NCBI GenBank assembly: GCA_947259105.1
Contig: CAMYKU010000047.1
Span: 1-44,928, forward strand
Source: an uncultured Alphaproteobacteria bacterium
Lineage (GTDB): Bacteria > Pseudomonadota > Alphaproteobacteria > UBA8366 > JADFVY01
DNA: 44,928 bases
Reading direction: 5' to 3'
The notes under the pieces are model-generated. The model was not told the DNA's origin, did not search any database, and saw only the letters and a list, made by a program, of their open reading frames with translations. Every line of letters starts with the position of its first letter. Position 1 is the stretch's first letter. The position numbers and the translations under genes are program-made. This document shows positions 1-8,020 of this stretch, in pieces.

Positions 1-275
1 GCGGCGCGCAGCACCACCAGTTCGCGGTCGGCGATCAGTCTGCTGTATACGTACACCACGGCCACGACGCACGCGACCGGCAGGATACCGGCCAGCCACC
101 GCGGCAGAATCAGCATTGCGAGCCACAGGAACTCGGTAACCGGCAGGCCGCGGTTCACCACCAGATCGACGAACCGCAGCGATTGCGTCAGCCAGATGAC
201 GAAGCTGAGGACAACCGTCACGAACAACATGACAACCGCCGTCTGCCCGAAAATATACTTCGAGATTCTGTTCAT
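1..275 (-). CDS. lptF: LptF-like LPS export permease, N-terminal part (cut by window edge)
   Basis: The minus strand from the ATG at 275 stays open to the window edge and gives 91 residues beginning MNRISKYIFGQTAVVML. This is the typical start of the YjgP/YjgQ (LptF/LptG) family: a short amphipathic start, a first membrane helix (about residues 10-28), the segment TQSLRFVDLVVNRG and then a second hydrophobic stretch. Family members form the inner-membrane permease of the LptB2FG complex, which extracts lipopolysaccharide for transport to the outer membrane. LptF is chosen over LptG from the N-terminal wording and because lptF commonly diverges from pepA. Here pepA lies 6 kb away, with other genes between them. 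Confidence 0.8.
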   Translation of the reverse strand, partial: MNRISKYIFGQTAVVMLFVTVVLSFVIWLTQSLRFVDLVVNRGLPVTEFLWLAMLILPRWLAGILPVACVVAVVYVYSRLIADRELVVLRA

Positions 276-490
276 CCGCTCAAAAAAAGCTCCAAGACAT
301 CTATAAGACGAAACGATTGAAGACAAAAGTGTTTTCAGGGTTGGCGCCGTATCGGCGGGGTTTTGGAGCCGCGCCCCGCGGCTCGCAACATTAACCATAC
401 CTAAGAGATTTATGGTTATGTGATGTCGAGGCCGGCGCGCATGCGGCGCGGCGGCCGTTCGACCAATTGTTGGAAAGGCGCGGACCGGAC

Positions 491-1357
491 ATGGCGCTGC
501 CAGCCATCCTGAAGCTCCTGCGGCCGAAGCAGTGGGTCAAGAACACGTTTGTCGCGGCGCCGTTGTTCTTCACACCCGAAAAGATCTCGACAGACAGTAT
601 CGTGACTGTCCTGACCGGCTTCGCCTGCTTCTGCATGGTCGCCAGCGCGGTCTACTGCCTGAATGATTTCCGGGACCGCGAAGCGGACCGCAGCCATCCG
701 GTAAAATGCGCGCGTCCGCTGGCGTCCGGCGCGGTAACGCCGGCCGCCGCTCTGGTGCTGATGGCGTGCCTGCTGGCCGGCGGCGTGGCGCTGGCCGCGT
801 GGCGTGTTCCGGTCATACTGCCCATCCTTGCCGCCTACTTCACGATCAATATCGCCTATTCACTGTATCTGAAGTCGATCGCCGTCATCGACGTGCTGGT
901 CGTGGCCTTCGGATTCGTGCTCCGGGTCCAGGCCGGCGCGATGCTGATCGACGTCGAGCCGAGCGCCTGGATCCTGATCGTCACCGGCCTCCTGGCCTTG
1001 TTCATCGCGCTTGCCAAGCGGCGCGACGATATCATCCGGGACATGGATTCCGGCCACCGCAAGAGCCTCGAGGGATACTCGCGGCAATTCCTCGACGGCA
1101 GCCTCATGGCGGTGCTCTCCACCCTGCTGGTCTCCTATCTGATCTTTACCACCGACCAGGCGGTCATGGCCCGGCTGGGCAGCGAGAAACTGTATTTCAC
1201 GGGTCCGTTCGTGATCGCCGGATTGCTGCGGTACCTGCAGCTTACCATCGTCTACGAGCGGTCGGGCTCGCCGACCGATCTGATATACAACGACAAGGGG
1301 CTGCTGCTCAGTATCGTGGGCTGGCTCCTTGCCTTCGGCTTGATCCTCTATCGGTAG
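491..1357 (+). CDS. UbiA-family decaprenyl-phosphate phosphoribosyltransferase-like membrane protein
   Basis: The 288-residue product is rich in membrane helices and carries the UbiA aspartate motif NDFRDREADR (Asn58, Asp59, Asp62, Asp66). A second motif region, YSLYLKS followed by Asp134, is also present. The wording LRPKQWVKN near the N terminus and the loop RPLASGAV are typical of the Rv3806c/NoeC branch, which transfers 5-phosphoribosyl diphosphate onto polyprenyl phosphate. This would be the first step towards polyprenyl-phosphoryl-D-arabinose. The next two genes encode DprE1-like and DprE2-like enzymes, so the pathway fits. An in-frame TTG start at 467 is possible, but the ATG at 491 follows a GGAAAGG-like ribosome site and starts with a better conserved N terminus. 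Confidence 0.82.
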   Translation: MALPAILKLLRPKQWVKNTFVAAPLFFTPEKISTDSIVTVLTGFACFCMVASAVYCLNDFRDREADRSHPVKCARPLASGAVTPAAALVLMACLLAGGVALAAWRVPVILPILAAYFTINIAYSLYLKSIAVIDVLVVAFGFVLRVQAGAMLIDVEPSAWILIVTGLLALFIALAKRRDDIIRDMDSGHRKSLEGYSRQFLDGSLMAVLSTLLVSYLIFTTDQAVMARLGSEKLYFTGPFVIAGLLRYLQLTIVYERSGSPTDLIYNDKGLLLSIVGWLLAFGLILYR

Positions 1358-1366
1358 GCGGGAACC

Positions 1367-2698
1367 GTGCGCGCGCGAAACATGGAGCTTTGCGGCTGGG
1401 GCCGCGCCCTGGCGGCAACGGTTCGCGCCTGGCGCCCGGAACGTGTGCCGGCTGTGCAACAGGCCCTGCGCGCCGGGCGCGACGACGGCGTGATCGCCTA
1501 TGCCGGCGGCCGCTCCTACGGCGATGCGCCGCTCAATGGCGGCGGCGACGTCATCCTGACCGGGCGGCTGAACCGCATCCTTGCGGCCGACTGGAAGGCG
1601 GGGCACGTCGTCTGCGAGCCCGGCGTGACGATCGGCGACCTGATGCGCGCCGCCCTGCGGCACGGCCATGCGGTGTCGGTCACCCCGGGCACCGGGTTCG
1701 CCACCGTCGGCGGCTGCATCGCCAACGACGTGCACGGCAAGAACCACGACCGCCACGGCAGTTTCGGCGACCATGTCGACTGGATCGACCTCATGCTGCC
1801 GGGCGGCGAAATCCGGCGCGTCACCCCGGACGGCGAGCCGGACCTGTTCGCCGCCACGGTGGGCGGCATCGGGCTGACCGGAATCATGGTGGCGGCAGGC
1901 CTGAAGCTGCGCCCGGTGAAGTCGAACGCCGTCCTCATGAAGGAAACGCGAGCGCGGAACCTGGATGAGTTTCTTGCCATGCAGGAGGACGCCCGAAACC
2001 GGAACACCTATGTCGTCGGCTGGATCGATGCCACCGCCCGCGGGCGCTCGCTCGGTCGCGGCATTCTGGAGACGGCCGACGATTCGCCGGACACGGTGGA
2101 CGCGCCGATGCGGCGGCGCAAGCGGATGCCGGTCGAGATGCCGGGCTTTGCGATGAACCGGTTGAGCGTCGGCGTCTTCAATGCGCTGTATTACCACCGC
2201 GTGCCCCGCGGCGGGCGTGAGCGGCACGCGCCGCTGACGCAGTTCCTCTATCCGCTCGACGCCATCGAGGACTGGAACCTGTTGTATGGGAAACGCGGCT
2301 TCTATCAGTTCCAGTGCGCGCTGCCGGACGCCGAATCGCCGGTCGGCCTGCGCAAGCTGATGGAGGCGATCTCGCAGGCCGGCACCGGATCGTTCCTTGC
2401 CGTGCTCAAGACGCTGGGCAGCGAAGGCAAGGGCCATCTCTCGTTCCCGATGCGCGGCTATACGCTGGCGCTGGACTTCCCGGCCAAACCGGGCGTGGCC
2501 GAACTGCTCGGCCGGCTGGAGCACATCACGCTCGATCATGGCGGGCGCATCTACCTCGCCAAGGACGGCGCGATGAAGGCGGAATCGTTTGCCGCGATGT
2601 ATCCGAAGCTCGGCGATTTCCGCCGTGTCCTGGATGGCATCGACCCGGACCGCGTCATGCAGTCCGACATGGCGCGGCGGTTGAAGATCAGGGGATAG
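1367..2698 (+). CDS. DprE1-like FAD-dependent decaprenylphosphoryl-ribose 2-oxidase
   Basis: The 443-residue protein is a VAO/PCMH-type FAD oxidoreductase. Visible motifs are GRSYGD (residues 48-53), the PGTGFATVGG loop (about 107-116), NDVHGKNH (120-127) and the C-terminal YLAKD (Lys399). In the DprE1 family these bind FAD and the polyprenyl-phosphoryl-ribose substrate, and the enzyme oxidises the 2' hydroxyl to a ketone. Lys399 and Tyr295 align at a constant offset of 19 with mycobacterial Lys418 and Tyr314. The residue matching the benzothiazinone-target Cys387 is Ala368. The GTG at 1367 has a GGCGGGAAC ribosome site; the ATG at 1382 is an alternative start. The gene is 9 nt after the UbiA-like gene and 4 nt before the reductase gene. 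Confidence 0.85.
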   Translation: MRARNMELCGWGRALAATVRAWRPERVPAVQQALRAGRDDGVIAYAGGRSYGDAPLNGGGDVILTGRLNRILAADWKAGHVVCEPGVTIGDLMRAALRHGHAVSVTPGTGFATVGGCIANDVHGKNHDRHGSFGDHVDWIDLMLPGGEIRRVTPDGEPDLFAATVGGIGLTGIMVAAGLKLRPVKSNAVLMKETRARNLDEFLAMQEDARNRNTYVVGWIDATARGRSLGRGILETADDSPDTVDAPMRRRKRMPVEMPGFAMNRLSVGVFNALYYHRVPRGGRERHAPLTQFLYPLDAIEDWNLLYGKRGFYQFQCALPDAESPVGLRKLMEAISQAGTGSFLAVLKTLGSEGKGHLSFPMRGYTLALDFPAKPGVAELLGRLEHITLDHGGRIYLAKDGAMKAESFAAMYPKLGDFRRVLDGIDPDRVMQSDMARRLKIRG

Positions 2699-2702
2699 CG
2701 GG

Positions 2703-3458
2703 ATGGCCGGACGCGGCGAACAACGGCAGACCTGGCTGGTGCTCGGGGCCTCCTCGTCGGTGGCGCGGGCCTTCGCGCGCGTCGTCGCCGAAGACGGCGC
2801 CGACGTGATCCTGGCTGGCCGCGACATGGACGACATGCGGGGCACGGCCGGCGACGTCTCGATCCGCACCGGCCGCAAGGTCGACGTGCTGTCTTTCGAT
2901 GCCGAGGATCCGGCGGGCCATGAGGCCTTCGCTGCGGACGCCGGCAAGCGCGCGGAGTTCCTCAACGTCTTCCTCGCCTTCGGGGCGATGCCCGAGCAGG
3001 AGGAGATCGACGCGGATTTCGCCCTGGCCGAACGCGCGATCGCGGTCAACTATACCGGCGCGGTCTCGGTGCTGCACCGGCTGGCGCCGCACCTGGAGGC
3101 GCAGGGCGACGGCCATGTGGTGGTGCTCAGCTCCGTCGCCGGCGACCGCGGGCGGCTCAAGAACTACGTCTACGGCTCGGCCAAGGCCGGGCTGAACACC
3201 TATCTGCAGGGCCTGCGCGCGCGGCTGTTCCGCAAGGGCGTCTCGGTCACCACGGTGAAACCCGGCTTCATGGACACCGACATGACCTGGGGGCTCGACG
3301 GCATGTTCCTCGTCGCCAGCCCCGAGCAGGCCGCCCGCGCCTGCCTCAAGGCCGCCAGAAAGCGCCGGCACGTGGTCTACGTGCCGTTCTTCTGGTGGGG
3401 CATCATGACCATCATCCGCCACATCCCGGAGTTCATCTTCAAGAAGATGAACATCTAG
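2703..3458 (+). CDS. DprE2-like short-chain dehydrogenase (keto-arabinose reductase)
   Basis: A 251-residue classical short-chain dehydrogenase. The nucleotide-binding turn is GASSSVA (15-21), NYTG follows at 116-119, the catalytic serine lies in VVLSSVAGDRG (Ser143/144), and the YxxxK pair is Tyr157/Lys161. The C-terminal hydrophobic tail (PFFWWGIMTII) matches the DprE2 branch, which reduces the DprE1 keto product to decaprenylphosphoryl-D-arabinose. The start codon is only 4 nt after the dprE1-like stop, so the three pathway genes are probably one operon. The last 91 nt of the reading frame are almost repeated at 4195-4285. Confidence 0.85.
   Translation: MAGRGEQRQTWLVLGASSSVARAFARVVAEDGADVILAGRDMDDMRGTAGDVSIRTGRKVDVLSFDAEDPAGHEAFAADAGKRAEFLNVFLAFGAMPEQEEIDADFALAERAIAVNYTGAVSVLHRLAPHLEAQGDGHVVVLSSVAGDRGRLKNYVYGSAKAGLNTYLQGLRARLFRKGVSVTTVKPGFMDTDMTWGLDGMFLVASPEQAARACLKAARKRRHVVYVPFFWWGIMTIIRHIPEFIFKKMNI
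3366..3456 (+). repeat. 91-bp direct repeat, copy 1 (3' end of the dprE2-like gene)
   Basis: These 91 bases encode the last 30 residues of the DprE2-like protein. They recur at 4195-4285 with only two differences (ACC versus ATG at 3408-3410 and the matching site). The copies are direct repeats 829 bp apart and enclose the outer-membrane barrel gene. Confidence 0.93.
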
Positions 3459-3487
3459 CGGTGTGAATCAGACGGGCGGTGCCCCGG

Positions 3488-4069
3488 TCAGAAACTTGCG
3501 CGCAGACCCAGTGCGAGCGAACCCATAAAATACTCGTGCTCGAACGGTACCCCGAAATTGTCCGCGAACTCGGGTACCGCGCCGAAGCCTCGCAGCTCCG
3601 CCGTCATCGACAGGGTCTCCGAGATCGGAAACGACATGCCCACCATCATTTGGAATGCGAACGCGATTTCGCTGTCATTTGCTATGCTTTCGAACTTGAC
3701 GTTAGCCACGCCCGCCCCGATACCCAGATAAGGAGTGATGCCTGAGCCATCACCGAAATCGTAATAAGCGTTTCCCATGAACGCCACCGAGCTCATTTCG
3801 CCGAGCACGGCAATCCCGCCGACGTTGTCCATATCGTTCTGGCGATAGGCGATCTCGCCTTCCAATCGAACATTGCCCAGATCCTTGCCCACGAAACCGT
3901 TGAGGAAGAGGCCCGTATCGAGCTCAAGATCGAACCCGGAATTATCGATTTCTCCGCCGCCGCCGCCAATTCCGACCTGGCCGCCGGCATAAACGCCCTC
4001 GGCGCCAACCGCCGCGCCGCTGGCCGCAAGCGCAATCCCGGCGACGAATGAAATAGTGAGTGCACGCAT
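3488..4069 (-). CDS. Small outer-membrane beta-barrel protein
   Basis: A 193-residue product with a signal peptide (MRALTISFVAGIALAASGAAVGA, cleavage probably after GAEG or AVGA) followed by alternating hydrophobic/polar strands. There is an unusual glycine run at 33-38 (GIGGGGGE), and the protein ends in phenylalanine (LGLRASF), the classical outer-membrane insertion signal. The strand wording TPYLGIGAGVA and AFQMMVGMSF fits the OmpA-like/opacity 8-stranded barrel family. The ATG at 4069 has an AGGGA ribosome site. The gene faces the arabinose cluster tail-to-tail, lies between the two 91-bp repeats, and has a lower GC content than its neighbours, which suggests it arrived separately. Its ligand or function cannot be read from sequence. 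Confidence 0.8.
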   Translation of the reverse strand: MRALTISFVAGIALAASGAAVGAEGVYAGGQVGIGGGGGEIDNSGFDLELDTGLFLNGFVGKDLGNVRLEGEIAYRQNDMDNVGGIAVLGEMSSVAFMGNAYYDFGDGSGITPYLGIGAGVANVKFESIANDSEIAFAFQMMVGMSFPISETLSMTAELRGFGAVPEFADNFGVPFEHEYFMGSLALGLRASF

Positions 4070-4194
4070 TTTGATTTCCCTTCGCTAGCCATTTACGTGT
4101 AGCTTGTGTTATGTCCGCGATACCCAACAACGACAGTAGATCGTGAGTCAATGCAATTGTAGAGGGTTTAAGTCAGGGGCACACCGCGTTCTGT

Positions 4195-4287
4195 CGGCAC
4201 GTGGTCTACGTGCCGTTCTTCTGGTGGGGCATCATGATGATCATCCGCCACATCCCGGAGTTCATCTTCAAGAAGATGAACATCTGA
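4195..4287 (+). pseudogene. Orphan duplicate of the dprE2 3' end (repeat copy 2)
   Basis: Bases 4195-4285 match 3366-3456 at 89 of 91 positions and are followed directly by TGA (4285-4287). Translated in the ancestral frame they give RHVVYVPFFWWGIMMIIRH and onwards to KKMNI. There is no matching 5' part of a dehydrogenase upstream; similarity stops abruptly at 4195. It is therefore a gene remnant or a recombination footprint, not an expressed gene. Two of the differences from copy 1 lie in one codon and the stop codon differs (TAG versus TGA), so some time has passed since duplication or the copy came from a relative. Confidence 0.88.
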
Positions 4288-4296
4288 AAGACGGCC

Positions 4297-5165
4297 CTAT
4301 TCCGGGTACTCGTAGAGAACGATCTCCGATCTGTGGAGGTCTTCCAGAACCATGTATTCGGTTCCCTGGATGGGAATGATTTTGAACAATAAGAGGATTT
4401 GCTCGACGTTGTTTCGAATGCGTTCCTTCACCGCTTCGATGATCAAAGCCTTTTCTTCCGGCGAATAGCTTTGTAAGCCGCCATTTTTCCAATCTATTCC
4501 CGACAAGTACTGCAGGCTTGCCTGCTGGTATCTCCCGTGACGCATGACCTCCGCGGTTGTGGTATCGATAAGTATGACGTCATCAAACCCAGCATACGCA
4601 ATAAACTGCGAACGGCTGTAAATTCCCTTTGCACCCGGAGTTATATCGTCGAAATACTTGTCGCGCAGTGGGCCTTCCCGGATCAGGAGAATGGCGTCGA
4701 CACCCTTCTCTCGCAGGTCGTCGATCAGCCGTTTCGCGCTGTCGGCAAACGTATATTTTCCGGTCCATTTTGATTGCGTCATGTCATCAACAATCGTGCG
4801 GTGCGTCCGGGTGTAACTTTGCATGTCTATAACGGATTTTTCCTCAGCAAGACGGAGGAGCACGATTTCCCGAAGGACGGCTCAATCCAGGGATCGGAGG
4901 GAATCTGCAAGTGTTCACGACTGGGAAAGAAGCCCTCAATATGCTCGAAGTGCAGTACATTCTCAGCGTAGTATATCAGGGCGAGCTTCTTGATTCCCCG
5001 TTCGTGCAAAGGGGGTTGCGTGGCCAGTTCGGTTTCCCAACCGATGCCCCGCAAATGCAGCCGCTTCTCCGACAGCGGTGTTTCACCGGCCTTTTCTCCG
5101 GTGCACGCGGCAAGCGCGACGGTTAAGGCGACGACCATCAAATTTCGGAACGATAAACCCTTCAT
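4297..5165 (-). pseudogene. Lipoprotein gene split by a frameshift
   Basis: The minus strand from the ATG at 5165 encodes a lipoprotein signal (MKGLSFRNLMVVALTVALAAC, lipobox cysteine at residue 21) and the text IGWETEL. This frame stops at 4827. An overlapping frame that is open to 4297 continues with ADSAKRLIDDLREKGVDAIL and ends in LYEYPE. The two frames meet at a run of five A on the coding strand, at about 4836-4842. One extra A would fuse them as LLRKKSVIDMQSYTRTHR, giving a protein of about 290 residues. A one-base loss in an A6 run therefore explains the layout. It could be a true mutation, a sequencing error or a slippage site. The family is not recognised. GC content here is visibly lower than in the flanks. 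Confidence 0.65.
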
Positions 5166-5427
5166 GCCACGTCCAGTACTCGTTTGACCTTTGCACGGCG
5201 ACAGCACATCAGATCCTTATTTTGGATAGGTATCAACCCAAGGCTCTTTCTATCTTAGGGACTCGATTCTCGCAAGAATGCGCAGTCGAGAGACAAGCAA
5301 AGTTCTTAGATGATGGCGACGCTCGGTCCTTCTGCGCGCTCCGCTGCGTGGAGTCCGCGGCTCGCATGAAGCCTGCGCCGCTGGGTGGCGCGCCGCATGG
5401 AAAAACGGCGCGCCCGACTGCACTGGC

Positions 5428-6078
5428 TCACGCGGGCTCCGATGCCTGACGGACAAAGTCGCCGGTTTCGGGGTCCATGACCGACAGTTCGCCACTGGAG
5501 ATGTCGAACCATGCGCCGTGAAGGGTCAGCCGCCCCTTGCCCTCGAGGATGGACACACAGGGAAAGGTGCGCAGGTTCGCGATCGAATGGCGAATGGAAA
5601 TATGCTCGAGCGCCGTCTGACGCTCCGCATCCGTCGCCCATCGGTTGGCGGTGATCGCCTCGGCCGCGGGCGCCAGCAATTCCATCCATTTGCCGATGAA
5701 ATCGCCCGGCGACAGGGGCACGGCAGCGGGATTCAGTGCCGCCTGTATGCCGCCGCACCGGCCATGGCCCAGCACCACGATGTGCTTCACCTTGAGACCC
5801 TGGATCGCGAATTCGAGGGCCGCCGAGGTCCCGTGGTATTGGCCGTCCGGCGTATGCGGCGGCACGAGATTGGCGACATTGCGCACGACGAAGATTTCGC
5901 CCGGCACGGTATTGAAGATGATTTCCGGCGCGGCCCGCGAGTCGCAGCAGGCGATCATCAGGGTCTCGGGGGTCTGGCCGTGCTCGGCGAGCTTCCGGTA
6001 GCGTTCGCTTTCATACGCGAACTTTTGCTTTCTGAATTCGCGGTAGCCTTCGAGAAGGGCGGGGGGAAACGCGTTCAT
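5428..6078 (-). CDS. can: Beta-class carbonic anhydrase
   Basis: A 216-residue protein with the complete beta-carbonic anhydrase zinc site: Cys44, Asp46 and Arg48 in CCDSR, then His105 and Cys108 in GHGRCGG. It interconverts CO2 and bicarbonate. No signal peptide is visible, so it is cytoplasmic and likely supplies bicarbonate for carboxylases and carbamoyl-phosphate synthesis. Length and motif spacing are normal for the family. It diverges from pepA across a 254-bp gap (6079-6332), which must hold both promoters. The downstream 5166-5427 stretch contains a perfect GGCGCGCC pair (5387-5394 and 5407-5414) that could form a hairpin, but no U-tract follows it. Confidence 0.93.
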   Translation of the reverse strand: MNAFPPALLEGYREFRKQKFAYESERYRKLAEHGQTPETLMIACCDSRAAPEIIFNTVPGEIFVVRNVANLVPPHTPDGQYHGTSAALEFAIQGLKVKHIVVLGHGRCGGIQAALNPAAVPLSPGDFIGKWMELLAPAAEAITANRWATDAERQTALEHISIRHSIANLRTFPCVSILEGKGRLTLHGAWFDISSGELSVMDPETGDFVRQASEPA

Positions 6079-6332
6079 GACGCCTGTAAGCTGTTGCGCT
6101 GGACTGCATTGTCATTACTGGAAAACCGTTTGGCGCGATACCCCGCAACTTGCGAATTCGCCGATTTTCCGAGTCGCGCGCCGAATCCCGGGCTGTCCCC
6201 GGCTCCCGGTTTCCGGCGGTGGAAAGGGCCGTAACCGGTCACCGCTCCTCTTCCCTTTTTCGCGCCAATCGGTAAAGTCGGGGCAAGCGGCGGGCCGGTC
6301 GGTCCGCTTCATCCAGTAATCGAGAGGACTCC

Positions 6333-7808
6333 ATGAAAATCTCCTTTGCCGAGCCTGCCCTGCCCGACAAGGGCGCCGTTGTCGTCCTGGTCGCGGAAGG
6401 CAGGAAACTGTCGCCTGCCGCGAAAGACCTGGACGGCAAGGCCAAGGGCGCCGTGACGCGGGCCATCAAGGCAAGCCGTTTCGAAGGCGAGAAAGGGCAA
6501 TCCCTGGAAATCGTGGCGCCCGCGGGCACGGCCCTGGACCGCGCGATCCTGGCCGGTATCGGCAAGGATTTCGGCGAGCTGGAGCAACAGGCGCTGGGCG
6601 GCAATGCGGTCGGCAAGCTGATCAGCTCCGGTTCGGCGGCCGCGACCGTGATCGTCGATACGGGCGCCAGGGATCTTGCCGCGGCGGCGGCGAATGTCGC
6701 GCTGGGCGCGCAGCTGGCGAGCTACCGCTTCGACCGCTATCGCACGAAGGAGGAAAAGAAGGACAAGCCGACCCTGAAATCCGTCACCGTCTGCGTCGCG
6801 GGCGCCGCAAAGGCGCGGCGGGCCTGGGGGCCGATGGGCAAGGTCGCGGACGGCGTGTTCTTCACCCGCGACCTCGTCTCCGAGCCGGGCAACGTCATCT
6901 ACCCGGAGAGCCTGGCCGCCGAGGCCAGGACGCTGACCAAGCTGGGCGTCGGGGTCGAGGTCTTCGACGTCAAGAAGATGGAGAAGCTTGGCATGGGCGC
7001 GCTGCTTGGCGTCGGTCAGGGTTCGGCCCACGACTCCCGGATGGTGGTCATGCGCTGGGACGGCGCGGCAAAGGCGAAGAAGGCGGTGGCCTTCGTCGGC
7101 AAGGGCGTGACCTTCGATTCCGGCGGCATCTCGATCAAGCCGGGGCCGGGCATGGAGGAGATGAAGTGGGACATGGGCGGCGCCGGCACCGTGATCGGGC
7201 TGATGAAGGCGCTGGCCGGGCGCAAGGCCAGGGTCAATGCCGTCGGCCTCGTCGGGCTGGTCGAGAACATGCCCGACGGCAAGGCGCAGCGGCCCGGCGA
7301 CATCGTCAAGTCGATGTCGGGCCAGACCATCGAGATTCACAACACCGATGCCGAAGGAAGGCTCGTGCTGGCCGACGTGCTGTGGTACTGTCAGGACCGC
7401 TTCAAACCGCAATTTATCGTCGACCTTGCGACGCTGACCGGGGCCATTGTCGTCAGCCTCGGCAACGAACATGCCGGGCTGTTTTCCAACGACGACAAGC
7501 TGGCGGAGAAGCTCACCGCTGCGGGCCTTGCGACCGGAGAGAAGGTCTGGCGCATGCCGCTGGACGAGGCCTACGACAAGCTGATCAAGACCGACGCGGC
7601 GGACATGAAAAATATCGGTGGCCGCGGCGCGGGGTCGATTACCGCGGCGCAGTTCCTGCAGCGCTTCGTCAACAAGACGCCCTGGGCGCATCTCGACATC
7701 GCCGGCGTCGCGTGGTCGAAGGATGCCAAGCCGACAGCGCCCAAGGGCGCGACCGGTTTCGGCGTGCGCCTCCTCGACAGGTTCGCCGCCGACAATTACG
7801 AGAAATAG
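6333..7808 (+). CDS. pepA: Leucyl aminopeptidase (M17)
   Basis: A 491-residue cytosolic M17 aminopeptidase. The two-metal active site is visible as VGKGVTFDSGG (about 255-265), MKWDMGGAG and the family signature NTDAEGRLVLAD (about 335-346). The N-terminal half is the usual low-conservation macro-like domain. The enzyme removes N-terminal amino acids from peptides as a hexamer, and in some bacteria it also binds DNA. The ATG at 6333 follows GAGAGGACTCC. holC follows after a palindromic element, the pepA-holC order being common in proteobacteria. Confidence 0.95.
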   Translation: MKISFAEPALPDKGAVVVLVAEGRKLSPAAKDLDGKAKGAVTRAIKASRFEGEKGQSLEIVAPAGTALDRAILAGIGKDFGELEQQALGGNAVGKLISSGSAAATVIVDTGARDLAAAAANVALGAQLASYRFDRYRTKEEKKDKPTLKSVTVCVAGAAKARRAWGPMGKVADGVFFTRDLVSEPGNVIYPESLAAEARTLTKLGVGVEVFDVKKMEKLGMGALLGVGQGSAHDSRMVVMRWDGAAKAKKAVAFVGKGVTFDSGGISIKPGPGMEEMKWDMGGAGTVIGLMKALAGRKARVNAVGLVGLVENMPDGKAQRPGDIVKSMSGQTIEIHNTDAEGRLVLADVLWYCQDRFKPQFIVDLATLTGAIVVSLGNEHAGLFSNDDKLAEKLTAAGLATGEKVWRMPLDEAYDKLIKTDAADMKNIGGRGAGSITAAQFLQRFVNKTPWAHLDIAGVAWSKDAKPTAPKGATGFGVRLLDRFAADNYEK

Positions 7809-7840
7809 GGCGCTGCCGCGTCGGGCGGCCTGGAATTGAA

Positions 7841-8007
7841 ATTGAACCACAGAGACACAGAGACACAGAGAAACTGGAGATTCTCGGCGCGCCCTTTGCG
7901 GCCCTCTGCGTCCTCTGCGGTTAAATTTCCTATCGCAGAGAGCGCAAAGGGCCGCGGGGGCACGTCGGGAAACTATCCTCTGTGCCTCTGTGTCTTGGTG
8001 GTGCAAT
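7841..8007. repeat. 167-bp imperfect palindromic element (CACAGAGACACAGAG type)
   Basis: The left arm begins ATTGAACCACAGAGACAC, and the reverse complement of the right arm begins ATTGCACCACCAAGACAC. Both continue through CACAGAG repeats and share CGGCCCTTTGCG-like inner segments (left 7890-7905, right 7942-7955). Within the left arm ACAGAGAC is tandemly repeated. The centre contains GGTTAAATTTCC. It fills the whole pepA-holC gap, ending 13 nt before the holC start. Confidence 0.75.
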
Positions 8008-8020
8008 CTTCTTCCGGCCG

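Noticed and set aside
860..3049. 729-residue open frame on the minus strand across the UbiA/DprE1/DprE2 genes
   Set aside because: It is antisense to three well-supported genes, has an arginine-rich low-complexity composition and no family wording. It is an effect of high third-position GC.
4143..4379. 78-residue plus-strand frame over the repeated dprE2 end
   Set aside because: It reads the repeat in a frame different from the functional one, so it is not a gene.
5387..5414. GGCGCGCC hairpin as a terminator for the carbonic anhydrase gene
   Set aside because: Each arm is itself palindromic and no U-tract follows on the relevant strand, so intrinsic termination is not supported.
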